Notes under the pieces: generated by a model
The model's input: only the letters and a program-made list of their open reading frames with translations
What the model was told of the DNA's origin: nothing
Databases searched by the model: none
Source: Ruminococcus sp. JC304
GTDB lineage: Bacteria; Bacillota; Clostridia; Lachnospirales; Lachnospiraceae
Direction: 5' to 3'
Assembly: GCA_000285855.2 (NCBI GenBank)
Contig: HE978651.1
Coordinates: forward strand, 2,101,177-2,165,176
DNA length: 64,000 nt
Part shown: one piece after another, positions 37,448-46,783 of the stretch
Layout: the number at the start of each line of letters is the position of its first letter
Position numbering within the stretch: the stretch's first letter is position 1
Program-made: the position numbers and the translations under genes

Positions 37448-38962
37448 TTATTTCTTTTTCTTTTTCAGGAAAACAACTGCACCAATAATAACCGCCGCTG
37501 CCGCAATCAGCACCACAAAGGGCATGATTGTTGTTGTATCACCTGTCTCTACCGCATGATCAGATTTGGAAGAGTTGCTGTCTGCCTGTTTTTCATCAGA
37601 TGCGGCATTGCCATTGGAATTCTCACTGACCGCTCCTGCATTATCAGAATTCTGCGCAGAAGTTTCTGTTTTCTGTGCAGATGGTGTAACAGTCACTGTA
37701 GAATCAGCAACAGGCGTAACCTCTGCATTGTCACTGTCATCAGGTCCAACCAGCTGCTTGCTTCCTGCAATGCCAAAGGGACTGAAAGAATGGGTACTAA
37801 ATACCATAGTATTATTTTCCACAGTAGGAATAATTGATTCTGTAGCCCCATTGTCCAGCAAATGCTCAATGGTATACTCATATCCTGCCTTCACCGGTAC
37901 TGTCACACTGATATACTCTCCATTGGGAATCTCATACTCCGTATTATTCTGCAAATCCCAAAGTTCAAACTCAAAGGATTGAAAAATCATTGCATCTGTT
38001 TCATTTGTAAACTGGTAGCTGTCCCCGCTGGAAACTCTGAATTGCACATACCAGGGCAGATCAATACCACTTACCGTAATTCCGTCACAGGTATGGTTCA
38101 CCTGAGCACGCGCTTCTTTTTCTTCTTCAGTAAGATTCTCTTCAGCCTCTGCAGGACGGTCGTCCTCCTGATCCGGTTTCACAGGATTATCAAAAATATT
38201 ATCCTCTGTTTTTTCATCTTCTGCCGGAGTTTCCTCAGGCTCCAGTTCTCCCTCTATTTCTTCTGATTTTTCTGTTTCCTCTTCCGGTTCTTCTCCCTCT
38301 TTGTCCGGAGCTTCTGATTTTTCCGGTTCCGGAGTTACTGAAAGTTCTGTATCCGGTGTTTCTGACGGTGGTACTTCATCCTTCTGGCCGTCTTTAAGTT
38401 CCTCTTTATCCTGTTTCTGATCTTCTTCTTTTTTGTTATTGTTTTTATTATCTTCTTTATCAGTCTCTGAATCCGGCTTCTGCGTTGGCTGAATATTTTC
38501 AGGTGTCACTGTGGGCTCCGTCTGATTGTCTGCACTGTTATCCTTCACATCGTCCCCATCTTCTTCCGGGTCATTGACAATCACATTAATATATCCTATC
38601 ACTCCGCCAGCTTCTGAATCCCAGCCCTGTACCTGGCTCAGATCACGTCCCTCTGCCGGCTTCAGAATCACCTTACAGGATTCTACACGATTGGAGGGAA
38701 CATAGCTTCCATCCAACCACTCCAGAGAACCATATTCATTTCCCGGAAGACTGATATCTGTCAACTGAACCGGTTTGTCTATGGTAATATTATCCGGAAT
38801 CATATTGGAAACAGAAGCCTCCTGTGCAGCACCGGCTGAAGCCGCACCTGCTGAAACCTGTCCTCCCACTAATACTGCAGACATAGCTGCAACTGCAAGA
38901 AATCCTGCTTTTTTTCCGGTTAACATGTAATTCTTTTTCATTTTTTTATTTCTATTAGACAT
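37448..38962 (-). CDS. Large surface protein with acidic repeats and membrane anchor
   Basis: A 504-residue secreted protein. It has a signal peptide (about residues 1-45, cleavage after AGAASA). The N-terminal domain (about 48-135) is followed by about 150 residues of Glu/Pro/Thr/Asp repeats (for example ETPAEDEKTED). A second globular domain lies at about 285-390, then a Ser/Asn-rich spacer. The C-terminus has VETGD, one membrane helix of about 20 residues and five lysines. That tail has the layout of a sortase signal, but VETGD replaces LPXTG, as in the TGD-type signals of Lachnospiraceae. The start is preceded by AGAGGTG. I know no function; an adhesin or wall role is possible. Confidence 0.85.
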   Translation of the reverse strand: MSNRNKKMKKNYMLTGKKAGFLAVAAMSAVLVGGQVSAGAASAGAAQEASVSNMIPDNITIDKPVQLTDISLPGNEYGSLEWLDGSYVPSNRVESCKVILKPAEGRDLSQVQGWDSEAGGVIGYINVIVNDPEEDGDDVKDNSADNQTEPTVTPENIQPTQKPDSETDKEDNKNNNKKEEDQKQDKEELKDGQKDEVPPSETPDTELSVTPEPEKSEAPDKEGEEPEEETEKSEEIEGELEPEETPAEDEKTEDNIFDNPVKPDQEDDRPAEAEENLTEEEKEARAQVNHTCDGITVSGIDLPWYVQFRVSSGDSYQFTNETDAMIFQSFEFELWDLQNNTEYEIPNGEYISVTVPVKAGYEYTIEHLLDNGATESIIPTVENNTMVFSTHSFSPFGIAGSKQLVGPDDSDNAEVTPVADSTVTVTPSAQKTETSAQNSDNAGAVSENSNGNAASDEKQADSNSSKSDHAVETGDTTTIMPFVVLIAAAAVIIGAVVFLKKKKK

Positions 38963-39231
38963 TTTGCACCTCTGTATTCTTAAACAAATCTATTTGTATT
39001 TATCAATTTTATATAACACGATGATATCGTACGTTTTTATATTATCAAATCTTTATTCTTTTGTAAAGAATCTGTAACATTATTTTTTTCGCTTTTTGTC
39101 GAATGCATTATAGCACAAATTCATCTTTTTAAACACCCCCTTTTCTATTTTTATTCTTGATTTTCCATAAAAAATACGGTATATTTTCTGTCAAACATAT
39201 AATGTCTAATATAAGAAGGAGTGACACCACT

Positions 39232-40518
39232 TTGGATTCAAGTACTATTTTCCAATTAACTGCAGTTATTATCCTTATTTTACTTTCTGCATTCTTTTCT
39301 TCTGCAGAAACCGCCATGACTACTGTCAATAAGATAAGGGTACAATCTCTTGCCTCTCAAGGAGATAAACGAGCTATAATCCTGGAGAAAATCATTTCCA
39401 ATTCTCCCAAAATGCTCAGCACAATCCTTATCGGCAACAATATTGTAAATATGTCCGTTTCTGCCTTGATGACCACACTCACTATTCAGCTTTTCGGAAA
39501 TGCATATGTAGGTATTGCTACCGGAATCCTGACACTGCTAATTCTGATCTTCGGAGAGATCACCCCAAAGAATCTGGCCACAATCCATGCAGAGAAGCTG
39601 GCACTTTCCTACTCACGGATTATATATTTCCTGATTGTCCTTCTCACGCCAGCCGCATTTATTATTACAAAAATAACCTCCGGTGTGTTGGCTCTTCTTC
39701 ACATTGATCCCAATACACGGGTAAATGTAATGACCGAACATGAACTCCGCACCCTTGTTAACGTAGGTCAGGAAGAGGGTGTAATCGAAAACGAAGAAAA
39801 AAAGATGATTTATAATGTTTTTGATTTTGGAGATTCTGCAGCCAGAGATGTAATGATTCCACGTATAGATATGACTTTTGTCAATGTAGACTCTACTTAT
39901 GAAGAACTTATGGAAATATTCCGAGAAGTCATGCATACACGCTTTCCTGTTTATGAAGATAATACAGATAATGTAATCGGAATCATTAACATGAAAGACC
40001 TTCTTGTTTATCCAAAGGATCAGACATTTTCCATACGAAAGATTCTCCGCGAACCTTATTTTACTTACGAATATAAGGCAACTGCCGATCTTATGATCGA
40101 AATGCGGAAAGCATCCGTAAATCTTGCTATTGTCCTGGATGAATACGGTGCCACTACCGGCCTGGTCACACTGGAAGACCTTCTGGAAGAAATCGTAGGC
40201 GAAATCCGTGATGAATACGATGAAGATGAGGTTGAAGATATCAAAGAAATTCAGCCTGGCAGGGAATATGTAGTTCAGGGCTCCGCAAAGCTTGATGATA
40301 TTAATGAGGCTTTGGGAACACAGTTGGAATCCGAAGATTATGATTCCATCGGTGGATATATCATTGAACAGCTGGACAGTCTCCCCTCTGAGGGTCAATC
40401 CGTCACTCTGGAAAACGGAACCCGTCTGGTTGTTGATCTTCTTGACAAAAACAGAATTGAACTTGTTCATATCTGGCTTCCCGAAAAGTCAGAGAATGCT
40501 AACAGTGAACAAGACTAA
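39232..40518 (+). CDS. CNNM/CorC-type hemolysin family transporter (CBS domains)
   Basis: A membrane protein of about 428 residues. The N-terminal DUF21 domain has three to four helices (residues 8-175, with SAFFSSAETAMTTVNK and NSPKMLSTILIGNNIVN), then two CBS domains (about 205-320) and a C-terminal CorC/HlyC transporter-associated domain (about 340-420). Relatives take part in magnesium or cobalt handling. The frame is open from 39157, but the TTG at 39232-39234 is preferred because AAGGAG lies 10 bases ahead and family members begin here. It is oriented opposite to the surface protein and has its own terminator. Confidence 0.9.
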   Translation: MDSSTIFQLTAVIILILLSAFFSSAETAMTTVNKIRVQSLASQGDKRAIILEKIISNSPKMLSTILIGNNIVNMSVSALMTTLTIQLFGNAYVGIATGILTLLILIFGEITPKNLATIHAEKLALSYSRIIYFLIVLLTPAAFIITKITSGVLALLHIDPNTRVNVMTEHELRTLVNVGQEEGVIENEEKKMIYNVFDFGDSAARDVMIPRIDMTFVNVDSTYEELMEIFREVMHTRFPVYEDNTDNVIGIINMKDLLVYPKDQTFSIRKILREPYFTYEYKATADLMIEMRKASVNLAIVLDEYGATTGLVTLEDLLEEIVGEIRDEYDEDEVEDIKEIQPGREYVVQGSAKLDDINEALGTQLESEDYDSIGGYIIEQLDSLPSEGQSVTLENGTRLVVDLLDKNRIELVHIWLPEKSENANSEQD

Positions 40519-40542
40519 ATACCTATTTTTCTGAATATTTTA

Positions 40543-40570
40543 GGCTCTGGCATTTGCCAGAGCCCTTTTT
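40543..40570 (+). terminator. Rho-independent terminator of the CNNM/CorC gene
   Basis: GGCTCTGGCA (40543-40552) and TGCCAGAGCC (40555-40564) form a perfect 10-bp stem with a 2-base gap, followed by CTTTTT. It also reaches the 3' end of the convergent YdcF gene. Confidence 0.92.
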
Positions 40571-41168
40571 ATGCAAGCATCAATGAAAACTGTTTCATAA
40601 TTCTGTTTATTTCTCCTGTAACAGCTTCTATCCCTTCCTCTGTTTTTCTCCAGTTTTCCCTTGTAATCCCATCTGCGTCCACAGGTACTACAAAGAATTC
40701 AGTATCCGGAAATAACAGCTGATAATACATCAGTGACCTTCTGCTATGATAAGATTTACAGCACAAAATGGCTTTTTTTATCTTAAGTCCCGCCTTATCT
40801 GTAACCTGTCTGGAAAAAATAGCATTTTCATAAGTAAAGGTAGCCATATCTTCTTTCAAAATACATTCTGAAGGTACACTGTTTTTAATCAGAACCTGTT
40901 GAAGAAACTCCCACTCCGTTTCATAATTTCCATTATAAACATCCTGTTTTGCCATAACACCTGAAAACTTCTGATTCACCACACTATATCGACCACTGGG
41001 TAAAACAAAATCTGCCAGTCCCTGTTTATAAAGCTGTGCTGCCCTTTCTGCCATCTGAGGATACCCGTTTCCAGGTACAAAAATAATATCTGCTTTCTGT
41101 GGTATATTTTCAACAAAAATAAATTCTTCCACATCAGCCAGAAATTGTGGGTATGTATCTTTTATCAT
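40569..41168 (-). CDS. YdcF family (DUF218) protein
   Basis: A 199-residue DUF218/YdcF-type protein with no membrane helix. Typical segments are ADIIFVPGNGYPQMAERAAQ near the N-terminus and AILCCKSYHSRRSLMYYQLL in the middle. A FVVPVDADGITRENW stretch follows. Family members bind S-adenosylmethionine or nucleotides in some cases, but no reaction has been settled for this branch. It ends inside the CNNM/CorC terminator. Confidence 0.85.
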   Translation of the reverse strand: MIKDTYPQFLADVEEFIFVENIPQKADIIFVPGNGYPQMAERAAQLYKQGLADFVLPSGRYSVVNQKFSGVMAKQDVYNGNYETEWEFLQQVLIKNSVPSECILKEDMATFTYENAIFSRQVTDKAGLKIKKAILCCKSYHSRRSLMYYQLLFPDTEFFVVPVDADGITRENWRKTEEGIEAVTGEINRIMKQFSLMLA

Positions 41169-41203
41169 AATTATTCTATTCTTCTTTCATAGTTTAATTT
41201 GTC

Positions 41204-41247
41204 TATACCAGGATAAAAAGATATTTTTGTCTTTCTAACCTGGTATA
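41204..41247 (-). repeat. Inverted repeat downstream of the amidase gene
   Basis: TATACCAGG (41204-41212) and CCTGGTATA (41239-41247) are perfect complements around a 26-base A/T-rich interior. It may form the 3' hairpin of the amidase mRNA, although no clear T-run follows. Confidence 0.4.
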
Positions 41248-41306
41248 GATTCTATCATATTATCAAAGTCTTGTCTTTAGCTTTTTATGTTTCCGCACAC
41301 TTACCT

Positions 41307-42071
41307 TTATCTCGTCACGATCACTGTATGATACCCGTCTTCCCGTAATCTCTGTTCCATACGGACTGCATTTCCCAACTGACGATAAGCACCGGTCTGC
41401 ACCTTAAATAGCCCGTTTTCATGAAGCAGGAATGACGGATATCCCTTTTCCAGTAATTGATATAACATACGGTCTGCATTTTTTCTGTTCCGGAAGGCAC
41501 CAGTCTGTACCCGATAATATAAAGGTTCTTCTATTATTTCTTTATCTAAGGTTCCCAAAATTGCATCTGCAATACTTTGTGCGATTTCGGCAAACTTATT
41601 ATCAAACAACTGATTATCTTTTTCAGAATTGATAAATCCTGTTTCAATAAGAAGAGCCGGCATCCTGGTTTTTCTAAGCACAACAAGTCCCGGTCGCTCT
41701 TTTACTCCGATTTCCCTGAAACCAATTTCCCCCAGAGCCCCCAGAATGTTTTCTGCCATCTGATATTTGATTCCACTTTTATCATAAACCAGGACCTCCA
41801 CACCTGTGTACTTATCCTCACCTGAACTGCTGTTACGATGAAATGAAATAAAATAATCCACCTTCGCCTGATTTGCCAGCTGGGCCTTTTCAAAAGGAGT
41901 CTGATAAACATCTGTGGTTCTAGTATATAACACATTAATTCCATTATTTTCCAGAATTTTTCCTACAGCAAGTGCAAGTTTCAGATTGTCATCCTTTTCC
42001 TGTCTTCCTTTATATACCGCTCCCGGATCCTGGCCTCCATGGCCAGCATCCAGCATGATTGAATATGCCAT
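41307..42071 (-). CDS. N-acetylmuramoyl-L-alanine amidase with SPOR domain
   Basis: A 254-residue Amidase_3 enzyme that cuts the amide bond between muramic acid and the stem peptide. Catalytic motifs are LDAGHGGQDPGA, the central FISFHRNSS and LIETGFIN, giving the zinc His/Glu/His set. The C-terminal 70 residues are two SPOR-type repeats (YRVQTGAFRNRKNADRMLYQ and FKVQTGAYRQLGNAVRMEQR). There is no signal peptide, so either export is unusual or the enzyme acts in lysis or sporulation contexts like CwlD-type relatives. The ATG at 42069-42071 is preferred to the TTG two codons earlier. Confidence 0.88.
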   Translation of the reverse strand: MAYSIMLDAGHGGQDPGAVYKGRQEKDDNLKLALAVGKILENNGINVLYTRTTDVYQTPFEKAQLANQAKVDYFISFHRNSSSGEDKYTGVEVLVYDKSGIKYQMAENILGALGEIGFREIGVKERPGLVVLRKTRMPALLIETGFINSEKDNQLFDNKFAEIAQSIADAILGTLDKEIIEEPLYYRVQTGAFRNRKNADRMLYQLLEKGYPSFLLHENGLFKVQTGAYRQLGNAVRMEQRLREDGYHTVIVTR

Positions 42072-42162
42072 AGCCAATAACCTTTCTGACTTTTATCATA
42101 AATAACTTTTCACTTTAATATATGACACAAAATCCCTCCTGTGAAATTATTTATAAATCATC

Positions 42163-42214
42163 TTGACTTTTTTGCTTTAAAGCGTTATACTTCAAAAATC
42201 AACTACTTTAAAGT
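42163..42214 (+). promoter_or_regulatory. Promoter with two palindromic operator-like boxes of the TrpX-type operon
   Basis: TTGACT (42163-42168) and TATACT (42186-42191) with a 17-base spacer form a sigma-A promoter. Two 10-bp palindromes, GCTTTAAAGC (42174-42183, in the spacer) and ACTTTAAAGT (42205-42214), share the TTTAAA core. Their centres are 31 bases apart, about three helical turns. This layout is typical for a cooperative repressor; no such regulator is encoded next door. Confidence 0.65.
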
Positions 42215-42240
42215 GATTATTATTTAGGAGGTTATAATAT

Positions 42241-43269
42241 ATGAAAAGAAAAGCATTAACAATTACGCTTGCTGCTGTTATGGCAATGGGAACCTGCGCA
42301 GTTACAGCCAGTGCTGCAGATGGGGACAAATATACAATTGGTATCTGTCAGCTTGTACAGCATGAAGCACTGGATGCAGCAACTCAAGGATTTAAGGATG
42401 AAATTGTAAAAGAACTGGGTGAAGATGCAGTTACCTTTGATGAGCAGAATGCTCAGGGTGATTCCAATACCTGTTCTACTATCATCAACAGTTTTGTATC
42501 CAATAACGAGGATCTGATCCTCGCAAACGCTACCGCATCTCTTCAGGCAGCAGCTGCAGGAACCAGTGATATCCCCATTCTTGGTACAGCAGTTACAGAA
42601 TATGGTGTTGCTTTGGATTTGAAGGACTTTGACGGTACAGTAGGCGGAAATATTTCCGGTACTTCTGATCTTGCTCCGCTGGATGAGCAGGCAGCCATGC
42701 TCCAGGAGCTTTTCCCTGATGCAAAGAAAGTGGGGCTTCTCTATTGTTCAGCAGAAGCAAATTCCCAGTATCAGGTTGATACTGTAAAAGCTGCATTGGA
42801 GGAACTTGGATATACATGTGAATACTATGCTTTCTCTGATTCAAATGATCTGTCTTCTGTTACAACAACAGCAGCTAATGACAGCGATGTTATTTACGTT
42901 CCTACAGATAATACAGTCGCTTCCAACACAGAAATCATCAACAATATCTGTCTTCCTGCAAAAGTTCCTGTAATCACAGGAGAAGAAGGAATTTGTGCCG
43001 GATGTGGTGTTGCTACTCTTTCTATCGACTATTATGACCTTGGTGCTACAACCGGTAAAATGGCTGTAAAAATCCTGAAAGACGGAGAAGATATCTCTCA
43101 GATGCCAATTGAATATGCACCAAACTTCACCAAGGAATATAACAAAGATATCTGTGAAGAGCTTGGAGTTGAAGTCCCGGACGATTATGTAGCAATCGGC
43201 GAAGCATCTGACGATAGCACTTCTGAGGAAGCTTCTGACGACACTGCTGATACAGAAGCAGCAGAATAA
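42241..43269 (+). CDS. ABC transporter substrate-binding protein (TrpX/ABC_sub_bind family)
   Basis: A 342-residue secreted binding protein of the PF04392 type. After a signal peptide (about residues 1-27, ending ASAADG) come two alpha/beta lobes with DKYTIGICQLVQHEALDAAT at the start and FPDAKKVGLLYCSAEANSQY in the linker region. GVATLSIDYYDLGATTG closes the second lobe, and an acidic Ser/Asp tail ends the protein. A lipobox is not clear. In Firmicutes this family, together with the two following genes, imports tryptophan or related compounds (TrpXYZ-type). Substrate assignment here is inference. Confidence 0.88.
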   Translation: MKRKALTITLAAVMAMGTCAVTASAADGDKYTIGICQLVQHEALDAATQGFKDEIVKELGEDAVTFDEQNAQGDSNTCSTIINSFVSNNEDLILANATASLQAAAAGTSDIPILGTAVTEYGVALDLKDFDGTVGGNISGTSDLAPLDEQAAMLQELFPDAKKVGLLYCSAEANSQYQVDTVKAALEELGYTCEYYAFSDSNDLSSVTTTAANDSDVIYVPTDNTVASNTEIINNICLPAKVPVITGEEGICAGCGVATLSIDYYDLGATTGKMAVKILKDGEDISQMPIEYAPNFTKEYNKDICEELGVEVPDDYVAIGEASDDSTSEEASDDTADTEAAE

Positions 43270-43303
43270 AGAAGCAACTCACAAATTAATTAAAAATTGA
43301 TCA

Positions 43304-43334
43304 GCGAGAAAGGCTATGTGCCTCTCTCGCTTTT
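43304..43334 (+). other. Intercistronic hairpin after the binding-protein gene
   Basis: GCGAGAAAGGC (43304-43314) pairs with GCCTCTCTCGC (43320-43330) and is followed by TTTT. It probably acts as a partial terminator or 3' stabiliser that raises binding protein over permease and ATPase. Confidence 0.65.
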
Positions 43335-43360
43335 CGCGTTCAACAGGAGGAATAAGTATA

Positions 43361-44278
43361 ATGCAAATAATGACATTAATCGCAGCGCTCCCCGGTGCTG
43401 TTGCTCAGGGTCTGATCTGGGGAATCATGGCAATCGGAGTTTATCTGACATTCCGTATTCTTGATATTGCCGATCTTACAGTAGACGGTACTATGTGTAC
43501 CGGAGGCGCTGTCTGTATCATGATGATGCTGTCAGGACACAATGTCTGGACTGCAATGCTAGCAGCAACAATTGCCGGAATGCTCGCAGGACTTGTAACC
43601 GGCATTTTTCACACTTTCATGGGAATACCCGCAATCCTGGCCGGAATCCTGACTCAGTTATCCCTGTATTCCATCAACCTAAAAATCATGGGAAAAGCTA
43701 ACCAGGCAATTAACGTAGATAAATATAATCTTTTGGTTTCCCTGCGCCATATTAAAAACTCCGATCTGACCAAAAACGCTATCTTTATTGTAGCAGTGAT
43801 ATGTATTGTTCTTATTGCTGTTCTCTACTGGTTCTTTGGTACAGAACTCGGCTGCTCCCTGCGCGCTACGGGATGTAACCCCAACATGTCCCGGGCACAG
43901 GGCATAAATACAGATCTGTGCAAAGTTCTCGGTCTTATGATCTCCAATGGTCTTGTAGGACTTTCCAGTGCACTGCTTGCACAGTATCAGGGATTTGCCG
44001 ATGTAAATATGGGACGTGGTTCCATCGTTATCGGTCTTGCTGCCGTTATCATCGGTGAGGCAATTTTCGGACGTATTTTCCACAACTTTGCCCTGCGCAT
44101 GGTAGCTGTAATCCTTGGTTCCATTCTCTATTACCTGGTTCTTCAGGCAGTAATCTGGATGGGCATTGATACAGATCTTCTGAAGATGCTCTCCGCTATC
44201 GTAGTTGCCCTCTTCCTTGCATTCCCATACTGGAAGGGCAAATATTTCAACAAACCAGTCAAAAGGGGAGGTAAATAA
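43361..44278 (+). CDS. ABC transporter permease (TrpY-type)
   Basis: A permease of about 305 residues with eight to nine helices. The family pattern GLIWGIMAIGVYLTFRILDIADLT near the N-terminus and GLSSALLAQYQGFADVNMG in the middle identify the branched-chain/TrpY permease group. The ATG at 43361-43363 is used because AGGAGG lies 11 bases before it; the open frame from 43316 has no ribosome site. It follows the binding protein and precedes the ATPase by 2 bases. Confidence 0.9.
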   Translation: MQIMTLIAALPGAVAQGLIWGIMAIGVYLTFRILDIADLTVDGTMCTGGAVCIMMMLSGHNVWTAMLAATIAGMLAGLVTGIFHTFMGIPAILAGILTQLSLYSINLKIMGKANQAINVDKYNLLVSLRHIKNSDLTKNAIFIVAVICIVLIAVLYWFFGTELGCSLRATGCNPNMSRAQGINTDLCKVLGLMISNGLVGLSSALLAQYQGFADVNMGRGSIVIGLAAVIIGEAIFGRIFHNFALRMVAVILGSILYYLVLQAVIWMGIDTDLLKMLSAIVVALFLAFPYWKGKYFNKPVKRGGK

Positions 44279-44280
44279 AA

Positions 44281-45075
44281 ATGCTTGAACTGAAAAATAT
44301 CTATAAAACCTTTAACCCCGGAACCATTAATGAAAAACGGGCTTTAAACGGGCTGAATCTGAAACTAAACGAAGGAGACTTTGTAACAGTCATCGGTGGA
44401 AATGGTGCAGGTAAATCTACTATGCTGAATGCAGTAGCCGGCACTTGGCTGGTAGACGAAGGCCAGATCCTGATCGATAATATTGATGTCACAAAGCTTT
44501 CTGAGCACAAACGTGCTGCATATCTTGGCCGTGTATTCCAGGATCCTATGACCGGAACAGCAGCTACCATGGGCATTGAAGAAAATCTGGCCCTTGCCAA
44601 GCGTCGCGGCAAATCTCGCCTGCTCCGTCCCGGTATCACCAAAGCCGAACGTACAGAATATAAGGAATTGCTTAAAATCCTAGGACTTGGCCTGGAAGAC
44701 AGATTAACCTCCAAGGTAGGACTTCTCTCCGGTGGACAGCGTCAGGCATTAACTTTGTTAATGGCAACCCTCCAGAAACCAAAGCTTCTTCTTCTGGACG
44801 AGCATACTGCAGCGCTTGATCCCAAGACAGCTTCTAAGGTTCTGGAAATCACAGATATGATTGTTAACCGCGATCATCTCACAACCCTGATGATCACCCA
44901 TAACATGAAAGATGCAATTGCTCATGGCAACCGTCTGATCATGATGATGGAAGGAAAAATTATCCTGGATATTCAGGGTGAAGCAAAGAAAAAACTGACA
45001 GTGAAAGATCTCCTGGATCAGTTCGAACAAGCAAGTGGAAAAGAATTCAGTAATGATTCCGCTTTATTAGGATGA
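44281..45075 (+). CDS. ABC transporter ATPase (TrpZ-type)
   Basis: A 264-residue ATPase. Walker A is GGNGAGKST, the signature is LLSGGQRQALTLLMATL, Walker B is LLLLDEHTAALDPK and the switch is MITHNMKDA. An unusual RRGKSRLLRPG segment follows the Q-loop. It completes the three-gene import operon, which ends in a strong terminator. Confidence 0.93.
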   Translation: MLELKNIYKTFNPGTINEKRALNGLNLKLNEGDFVTVIGGNGAGKSTMLNAVAGTWLVDEGQILIDNIDVTKLSEHKRAAYLGRVFQDPMTGTAATMGIEENLALAKRRGKSRLLRPGITKAERTEYKELLKILGLGLEDRLTSKVGLLSGGQRQALTLLMATLQKPKLLLLDEHTAALDPKTASKVLEITDMIVNRDHLTTLMITHNMKDAIAHGNRLIMMMEGKIILDIQGEAKKKLTVKDLLDQFEQASGKEFSNDSALLG

Positions 45076-45091
45076 TAATCTTAATCATTAT

Positions 45092-45144
45092 GCCGTTTCG
45101 GCCAGAAACTTCTAAAGTCTCTGGCCGAAACGGCTTTTCTTTTT
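45092..45144 (+). terminator. Strong terminator of the TrpX-type operon
   Basis: GCCGTTTCGGCCAGA (from 45092) pairs with TCTGGCCGAAACGGC (to 45134) in a 15-bp stem and is followed by TTTTCTTTTT. The T-run overlaps the stop of the convergent DUF5688 gene. Confidence 0.95.
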
Positions 45145-46078
45145 AGTCTTCTGACACACAGGTAAACTTATGTGTTGCCCTGCTGTAATGATAGATTCTG
45201 GAAGTAAGGTAGTCTTCTTTAGGAGTTGCAGATTTTATGGTTTCCTGCAATACCTCTTTCAGATCCTCTGGTTCTACATTCCTGTCATTATGGATCATCA
45301 CTTCGTGAATACTGGTAAATACCATATAGAAGTCCGACTCCAGAAGTGCCGCCAATCTTTCTGCCACTCCCGGCAAAAATACAGCCACTGCACCATTTGT
45401 CTTTTTTGAAGTACTTAAACAGTTTCCCATGGCATCCTTTTTTAATTCATGAATCCCCGTCAGATCCATAAAATTCTCTCCTTCATATTCCGGATCAAAA
45501 ATCATCTGTTCCCATCTGTAAATTCTGGGAGGACTCATAAGGTAAGTATTCACCAGTGCTTCTTTTATTACTGTATCGCAGTCTCTATTCCATTTTTTCA
45601 CTATACTCTGGCGAATTTTAGTACTGGTAATGCAGTCATCCTGCTCAGAAACTTTCATATAGAGTACCAGTGCCACATCTCCCAGAGTTCTGTAAACTGC
45701 GTCTTTTAATTCATCTTCATATTTTTCTGCATTTAATAATCTGATAAAAAGTCTCTTTTTCGTTTTCTCATAATCCAAAATATCCCTGGTCTTTTCATAA
45801 ATATCAGCTTTTCTGATTCCTGATATATCTCTGACAATTTCTTCCACAATGTCCTCTATGGTTCTGCCTTCCTGAAACGCTCGAAAAAGCTCCTGGGTAT
45901 ACACTCCGCACATCTCCCAGGCATCCTCATGTTCTGCAAATTTTACTAAAAGCCTGTCACCGCCAATAGCATATTTGCCGCCCTCCCTTTCAAACTTCAT
46001 ATTCTCCCGCGGGATTTCTCCCTTCTGATAAATTTTTTCCTGGAGATCCTCAATAAAGATTTCATAATCCTTCTGCAT
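45143..46078 (-). CDS. DUF5688 family protein
   Basis: A 311-residue soluble protein without signal peptide or membrane helix, matching DUF5688 in length and pattern. Typical is an N-terminal half with many charged helices and a second half with SPPRIYRWEQMIFDPEY and LPGVAERLAALLESDFYMVF. The family is widespread in Lachnospiraceae, often in several copies per genome, and has no assigned function. The ATG at 46076-46078 is chosen over the longer open frame; the 29 extra codons show no ribosome site. Confidence 0.85.
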   Translation of the reverse strand: MQKDYEIFIEDLQEKIYQKGEIPRENMKFEREGGKYAIGGDRLLVKFAEHEDAWEMCGVYTQELFRAFQEGRTIEDIVEEIVRDISGIRKADIYEKTRDILDYEKTKKRLFIRLLNAEKYEDELKDAVYRTLGDVALVLYMKVSEQDDCITSTKIRQSIVKKWNRDCDTVIKEALVNTYLMSPPRIYRWEQMIFDPEYEGENFMDLTGIHELKKDAMGNCLSTSKKTNGAVAVFLPGVAERLAALLESDFYMVFTSIHEVMIHNDRNVEPEDLKEVLQETIKSATPKEDYLTSRIYHYSRATHKFTCVSED

Positions 46079-46177
46079 ATAATTTTTCCTTTCTATTATT
46101 TTTTTAACTGAATAAAAATTGGAAACATATTCGGGCAGGACGCCCTGATTGAAATTCCCCGACAATTATGTTCAGGG

Positions 46178-46204
46178 TAAAAAAGAAGGGAGCAGATAGC
46201 TCCC
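46178..46204 (-). terminator. Terminator of the low-molecular-weight phosphatase gene
   Basis: GGGAGC (46188-46193) pairs with GCTCCC (46199-46204) around a 5-base loop, followed on the minus strand by TTCTTTTTTA. Confidence 0.85.
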
Positions 46205-46312
46205 TTAAGAGTTGCTGTAGACCAAGTATAAAATACTCTCTGTCATTTGTAAAGTAAAACTCATCGACAAAACCTTACCGAAACAGCTGTCCTTGCAAGG
46301 TATTATTCCCTC

Positions 46313-46783
46313 TTATCTATGGATTTCTCCTTTTTCATACAAATATTCCAAAAAGCCCTCACAGCCTTCCAGTACATCATCATACGTCTTATCAAAATCA
46401 CCGGTATACCATGGATCCGCTATATCTCTTCCTACCCCGGCAAATGACAGAAACTTATAAATCTTCCCCTCTGGATCTCCCTTTAACATCCTGTTGAGGT
46501 TTCGTATATTGGCGGTATCCATGCCAATAATATAATCCGCTTTATCATAATCTGCTAAAGTAATCTGCTTAGCTCTATGAGGCACTAAAGGGATTCCTAC
46601 CTCCCTTAATTTGTTTACTGTTCCCCTGTGCGGAGGATTACCAATCTCCTCACGGCTTGTTGCAAAACTATCAATTATAAATTGATCTGCTAAGCCCATG
46701 GACTTTACCTTGTAGGTAAAGACACTCTCACTTAAAGTTGATCGGCAAATATTGCCGTGGCAGACAAATAACACACTTATCAT
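46313..46783 (-). CDS. Low-molecular-weight protein-tyrosine phosphatase
   Basis: A 156-residue phosphatase of the LMW-PTP class. The P-loop is VCHGNICRST (CX5R with Cys nucleophile), and the later DPWYTGDFDKTYDDV gives the catalytic Asp. Targets could be tyrosine-phosphorylated capsule or arsenate-like proteins; none is nearby. It is the last clearly chromosomal gene before the accessory region. Confidence 0.95.
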   Translation of the reverse strand: MISVLFVCHGNICRSTLSESVFTYKVKSMGLADQFIIDSFATSREEIGNPPHRGTVNKLREVGIPLVPHRAKQITLADYDKADYIIGMDTANIRNLNRMLKGDPEGKIYKFLSFAGVGRDIADPWYTGDFDKTYDDVLEGCEGFLEYLYEKGEIHR

